From positions 45,058 through 109,057 of the IMG/VR virus record IMGVR_UViG_3300028025_003409: a DNA stretch of 64,000 nt; one strand, written 5' to 3'. Of this stretch, positions 60,837-64,000 are shown piece by piece. The stretch's first letter is position 1; every line of letters begins with the position of its first letter. The notes below the pieces were generated by a model that saw only the letters and a program-made list of their open reading frames with translations, did not search any database and had not been told where the DNA came from. A program made the position numbers and the translations under genes. This DNA is from a virus.

Positions 60837-63800
60837 GTACATCCTCCAATGTTACTGTTCCGTCTTTTGTTTTTCCAAAATCAAACTTATAAGATTTTCC
60901 TTCTTCAATACTCATATAAGCCTTTGCAAAGGATGTAGGAAATACTGTTATAGAGTGCAAGTCTCTACTGGTGTCTGCCAGAGTAAGAGATGCCATCTTC
61001 TTTCCAGTCTTTGTAATCCTTGGCTTAAATGAAACAACAAACATTTCGTCATCCTTGTATGGAAGTTGTTTATAACTTAAGAACTTTACAAGAGCATGAG
61101 ATGACTCTTTTATCTCATCTGAAGGTATAAAAGAAACAATCCTGTTGTCATTACAAAGAACCAAATAAGAACGACCTGTTTCAATAGTGGTATTTTCATC
61201 ATCAAATATACCAACACTGCCAGTCTTGTCCAAAATTTCAACTCGTGACCATCCAGTTCCTCGCTTAATTGATTTTACCATACCCATAAAAATGTATGAT
61301 CCCTTTTCTTCAAAGTCAACGATCTCCTGAATAAATGCATAATAGTGAGAAGGTATTGTAATATTAAACTCTGGAAGGTTTAGATATTCATATAAATTCT
61401 CTTTAATCTCTTGATCATTTCTAGGATTATCATTGAAGGTTGCAGCACCTACTGCTCTTAGTGCCTGAAGTGCACGGCTATTTACTCCGTTTCCTTTTGT
61501 AAAGGTAAATTCTTCAAGTTCTTTGTATGAATTAAATGGTCGTGCTGATATGTATCTTTCACCAATTTTGTCAGATATGAACTTGATAGCACTGAGTCCA
61601 AACCGAATGCCTTTACCCTCAATTTTAAAATCGATATCCGAATCGTTAATGTGAGGTAACTTAACGCTAATGCCCATTCTTTTTGCTTCAATAAGATATT
61701 CAGTTCTCGCATCTTTGTCCTTTTCATTTTTTAGCACTGAGTACATAAACTCAAGTGGGTAATAATACTTTAACCATGCTGTCCAGTAGGATAGCGTTGA
61801 ATATGCCACTGCGTGTGACTTATTAAATGAGTACCCTGCGTGAGCCTCAAAGTCATGCCACAAATCACGAGCAGCATTTGGAGCAATAAACTTAGATGCT
61901 CCCTCTACGAACTTCTCTTTAAACTGATCAAATTCTTTAGCATCTTTTTTCTTTCCAATGATTTTTCTAACTTTATCTGCTTCCGACATGGACATACCGC
62001 CAAGGTGTACGCATGCTTGCATAACTTGTTCCTGGTAAAGAATACAGCCATAGGTGTCCTCCGTAAATTGTTTTAGTACTTGGTGAGTATAAGAAATATT
62101 CTGACGACCATGCTTACGATCAACATAGTCTTTTCCAATGGTGTTCATAGCACCTGGACGAACAAGAGCATTTGATGCTGCAAGTTCATTCAGGTTTTTA
62201 ACACCCATCTTAACAAGAAGGTTTGTGTATGGGGCTGCTTCACATTGAAACACACCCTTTGTATACCCATCTGACAACATCTGATAAACATTTGCATCAT
62301 CCATCTTGATCTTAAGAAGATCTATTTTCTTTCCATCTCGCTCTTTAATTATATCAATTGTGTTCTTAAGAACAGATAAAGTCTTAAGACCCAAAGCATC
62401 AATCTTAATCAGACCAATTCTTTCGGCCTCTTCCATGTCAACACCAACAACAGGGATTCTTTCATCTGATCCTGTTGAAGATCTTGTTTCAAGTGGTGCG
62501 TATCTGAAGATTGGTTCTTTTGCAGTTACAACACCAGCAGCATGGATTCCTGTACCACGAATGCGACCACGAAGTTGTTCTCCATAAATTTCTACCTCTG
62601 GATACTTTTCACGAAACTCTCTTGTAGATTTAGATGTGCAGAAGTCATCCCAAGTATCTACAGTTTTTAAAACCTTGTTAACATCTGACAAAGGAATGTT
62701 TAGCACTCGTGCAACATCTCTAACGATTCCCTTTCCAGTAAACTGAAGGAATGTGGCAATAGACGCAACATGTCGATATTGTCTAACTAGATAATCTTTA
62801 ACTTCTTCACGACGGGTGTCCTGAATATCGGTATCAATATCTGGGAAGTCATTACGCTCTGGATTAATAAAACGGAAGAACAAAAGATTATGCTCAATAG
62901 GATCAATGTCTGTAATCTTTAGTGCATAACAAACAAGAGAACCAGCAGAAGAACCACGACCTGGGCCCACCATAATCTCTTCTTTCTTTGCCCAGTTAAT
63001 CATATTACTTACAACAAGAAAGTATGGTGCAAACTTTTTATCTTTAATAATCTGCAACTCTTCTTCAAGTCTATCCAGGTATTCTTGATTTTCTGACAAA
63101 CCTCGTTCTACCAAACCCTCTAGTGCAGCCTTTGCAAGTTCCTTGTCAGGATTCTTGTACTGCACTGGTAGCAAGTCTAATCCTTCTTGAATGCCATAGT
63201 CTCCCACTGTCTCTGCTAATAGGATTGTGTTTGAGTATATGTCTGGTCGATCAATGCCCTGCGATTCCATCGCTGCTTTAATCTCTTCGTATGAGAGCAG
63301 GTGAATATCAAACTTGTTAAATGTTATCTGACGGTCTTCGCCATAAAGGTAGTCTAGGCGTTCCATCATATCAGTCTTCTTCTTTGACTTTTCGTATGTT
63401 GCTTCTTTTATTACCTTGCCGTGTGTGTTCATAAGCAACTTAAACTCTTGAACTTCTTTTTGAGATGAGTCAACATGGTGGCAGTCTGGTGTAACAATAA
63501 CCTTAATTCCAAACTCATCTGCAAGTTCAATTAAATACTTATTGATGTGTGCTTCATTATGAGGCATAACTTCAATATAATAATCATCTTGAAAGCGTTC
63601 TTTAAACCAAGATATGTATTTCTTGGCAAGAGCAAACTCTTCTTCTTCAAGTGCTTTAACTAAAACGCTACTTGGACAAGCAGAAGAAACAATAATTCCT
63701 TCTTTGTATTTTTCTAATATACTAAAATCAAATCGTGGCTTCTTGAAGAAACCATCTGTCCAAGAAAGTTCACTAATTTTGTTAAGGTTTTCCAAACCAA

Positions 63801-64000
63801 TTTGATTCTTGGCTAGAAGGATAATGTGATTGTAGACAAGATCTTGTTGACCTTCTCTTTCAGACTTATCTCTTGTATCAGATATGTCTGCACACATGTA
63901 TCCTTCTAGACCTAGAATTGGCTTAATGCCCTTTGCTTTTGCAATACGGTGCAGTTCCCTATGCCCAGATAAAGTACCGTGGTCAGTGATGGCAATTGCT
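60826..64000 (-). CDS. dnaE: DNA polymerase III alpha subunit (DnaE), 5' end beyond the window
   Basis: At least 1057 residues are visible and the frame runs off the right edge. The PHP domain begins AIAITDHGTLSGHREL. The polymerase core has PGRGSSAGSLVCYAL, NDFPDIDTDIQDTRREEV (catalytic Asp set), and GYSFNKSHAVAYSTLSYWT. A helix-hairpin-helix/OB-fold end (FMGMVKSIKRGTGWSRVEIL) follows. Phages that carry a bacterial-type replicative polymerase are a minority. The PHP His/Asp residues are in place, so proofreading may be kept. Confidence 0.95.
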   Translation of the reverse strand, partial: AIAITDHGTLSGHRELHRIAKAKGIKPILGLEGYMCADISDTRDKSEREGQQDLVYNHIILLAKNQIGLENLNKISELSWTDGFFKKPRFDFSILEKYKEGIIVSSACPSSVLVKALEEEEFALAKKYISWFKERFQDDYYIEVMPHNEAHINKYLIELADEFGIKVIVTPDCHHVDSSQKEVQEFKLLMNTHGKVIKEATYEKSKKKTDMMERLDYLYGEDRQITFNKFDIHLLSYEEIKAAMESQGIDRPDIYSNTILLAETVGDYGIQEGLDLLPVQYKNPDKELAKAALEGLVERGLSENQEYLDRLEEELQIIKDKKFAPYFLVVSNMINWAKKEEIMVGPGRGSSAGSLVCYALKITDIDPIEHNLLFFRFINPERNDFPDIDTDIQDTRREEVKDYLVRQYRHVASIATFLQFTGKGIVRDVARVLNIPLSDVNKVLKTVDTWDDFCTSKSTREFREKYPEVEIYGEQLRGRIRGTGIHAAGVVTAKEPIFRYAPLETRSSTGSDERIPVVGVDMEEAERIGLIKIDALGLKTLSVLKNTIDIIKERDGKKIDLLKIKMDDANVYQMLSDGYTKGVFQCEAAPYTNLLVKMGVKNLNELAASNALVRPGAMNTIGKDYVDRKHGRQNISYTHQVLKQFTEDTYGCILYQEQVMQACVHLGGMSMSEADKVRKIIGKKKDAKEFDQFKEKFVEGASKFIAPNAARDLWHDFEAHAGYSFNKSHAVAYSTLSYWTAWLKYYYPLEFMYSVLKNEKDKDARTEYLIEAKRMGISVKLPHINDSDIDFKIEGKGIRFGLSAIKFISDKIGERYISARPFNSYKELEEFTFTKGNGVNSRALQALRAVGAATFNDNPRNDQEIKENLYEYLNLPEFNITIPSHYYAFIQEIVDFEEKGSYIFMGMVKSIKRGTGWSRVEILDKTGSVGIFDDENTTIETGRSYLVLCNDNRIVSFIPSDEIKESSHALVKFLSYKQLPYKDDEMFVVSFKPRITKTGKKMASLTLADTSRDLHSITVFPTSFAKAYMSIEEGKSYKFDFGKTKDGTVTLEDVHVS

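Noticed and set aside
1-64000. Prophage or mobile-element integration
   Set aside because: No integrase, excisionase, transposase, duplicated tRNA end or att-type repeat was seen. The tRNAs are phage-type cluster members.

Overview
The window looks like part of the genome of a large, tailed, apparently strictly lytic phage of an AT-rich actinobacterium, most plausibly a freshwater lineage. Phage signs are a terminase large and small subunit, a run of tail-fibre-like genes, an endolysin, holin-like membrane proteins, a RecA-like recombinase, a phage-carried DnaE and five tRNA genes. Actinobacterial signs are a WhiB regulator, a DUF7455 zinc ribbon, a proteasome/HslV-like hydrolase, a GP88-family protein and many leaderless transcripts. 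No integrase, attachment site, transposase or CRISPR array was seen. The capsid, portal and tape-measure genes are not in the window. The host assignment is inference from gene content and base composition.

Layout. 1-5759, leftward: tail-fibre-type proteins, including a collagen-like protein, a FTP-repeat protein with a C-terminal Hint domain, and a rightward lysozyme-like gene. 5988-9464: a mixed block with a holin-like protein, an SGNH-like protein, a DHH-like protein and two Fe(II) oxygenase-type genes. 9612-10498, leftward: tiny proteins joined by TAATG overlaps. 11114-23619, rightward: about 40 very small genes in short operons. Each operon ends in a hairpin and is followed by a GGGACGTC element, a TGTGA-N6-TCACA (CRP/GlxR-like) palindrome and a promoter. 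DUF932 and GP88 proteins and a tRNA-Asp also lie here. 24158-24656: gene-free, with three DnaA boxes and short direct repeats, a candidate replication origin. 24657-28396: small, mostly leaderless genes, a methyltransferase and a GIY-YIG-like gene. 28403-28707: tRNA-Met, -Asn, -Glu and -Arg.

28710-37987, mostly leftward: HNH nuclease, a possible structured RNA, Hsp20, WhiB, thioredoxin, thermonuclease, an APS-kinase/nucleotidyltransferase fusion, DUF2061 and XapX membrane proteins, and a CHAP endolysin. 37987-49319, leftward: a modification island with several prolyl-4-hydroxylase-like oxygenases, a GT60-like glycosyltransferase, a NodU-type carbamoyltransferase, three SGNH-like proteins, a secreted trypsin-like protease and a cupin. 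49330-56801: an Ntn hydrolase, holin-like proteins, a large secreted PA14-like/PEPT-repeat protein, a secreted Ala-rich surface protein, and the terminase genes. 56806-64000: RuvC-like, Cas4-like and Hjc-like nucleases, RecA and the C-terminal part of DnaE.

How it fits together. The right end supplies replication, recombination and packaging. The left end supplies host-binding fibres. The modification island holds enzymes that could decorate proteins or glycans: hydroxylation, glycosylation, carbamoylation and ester chemistry. Proline-rich repeat proteins encoded elsewhere in the window are attractive but unproven substrates. The small-gene region is probably the early, host-takeover region and appears wired to a host CRP/GlxR-type regulator.
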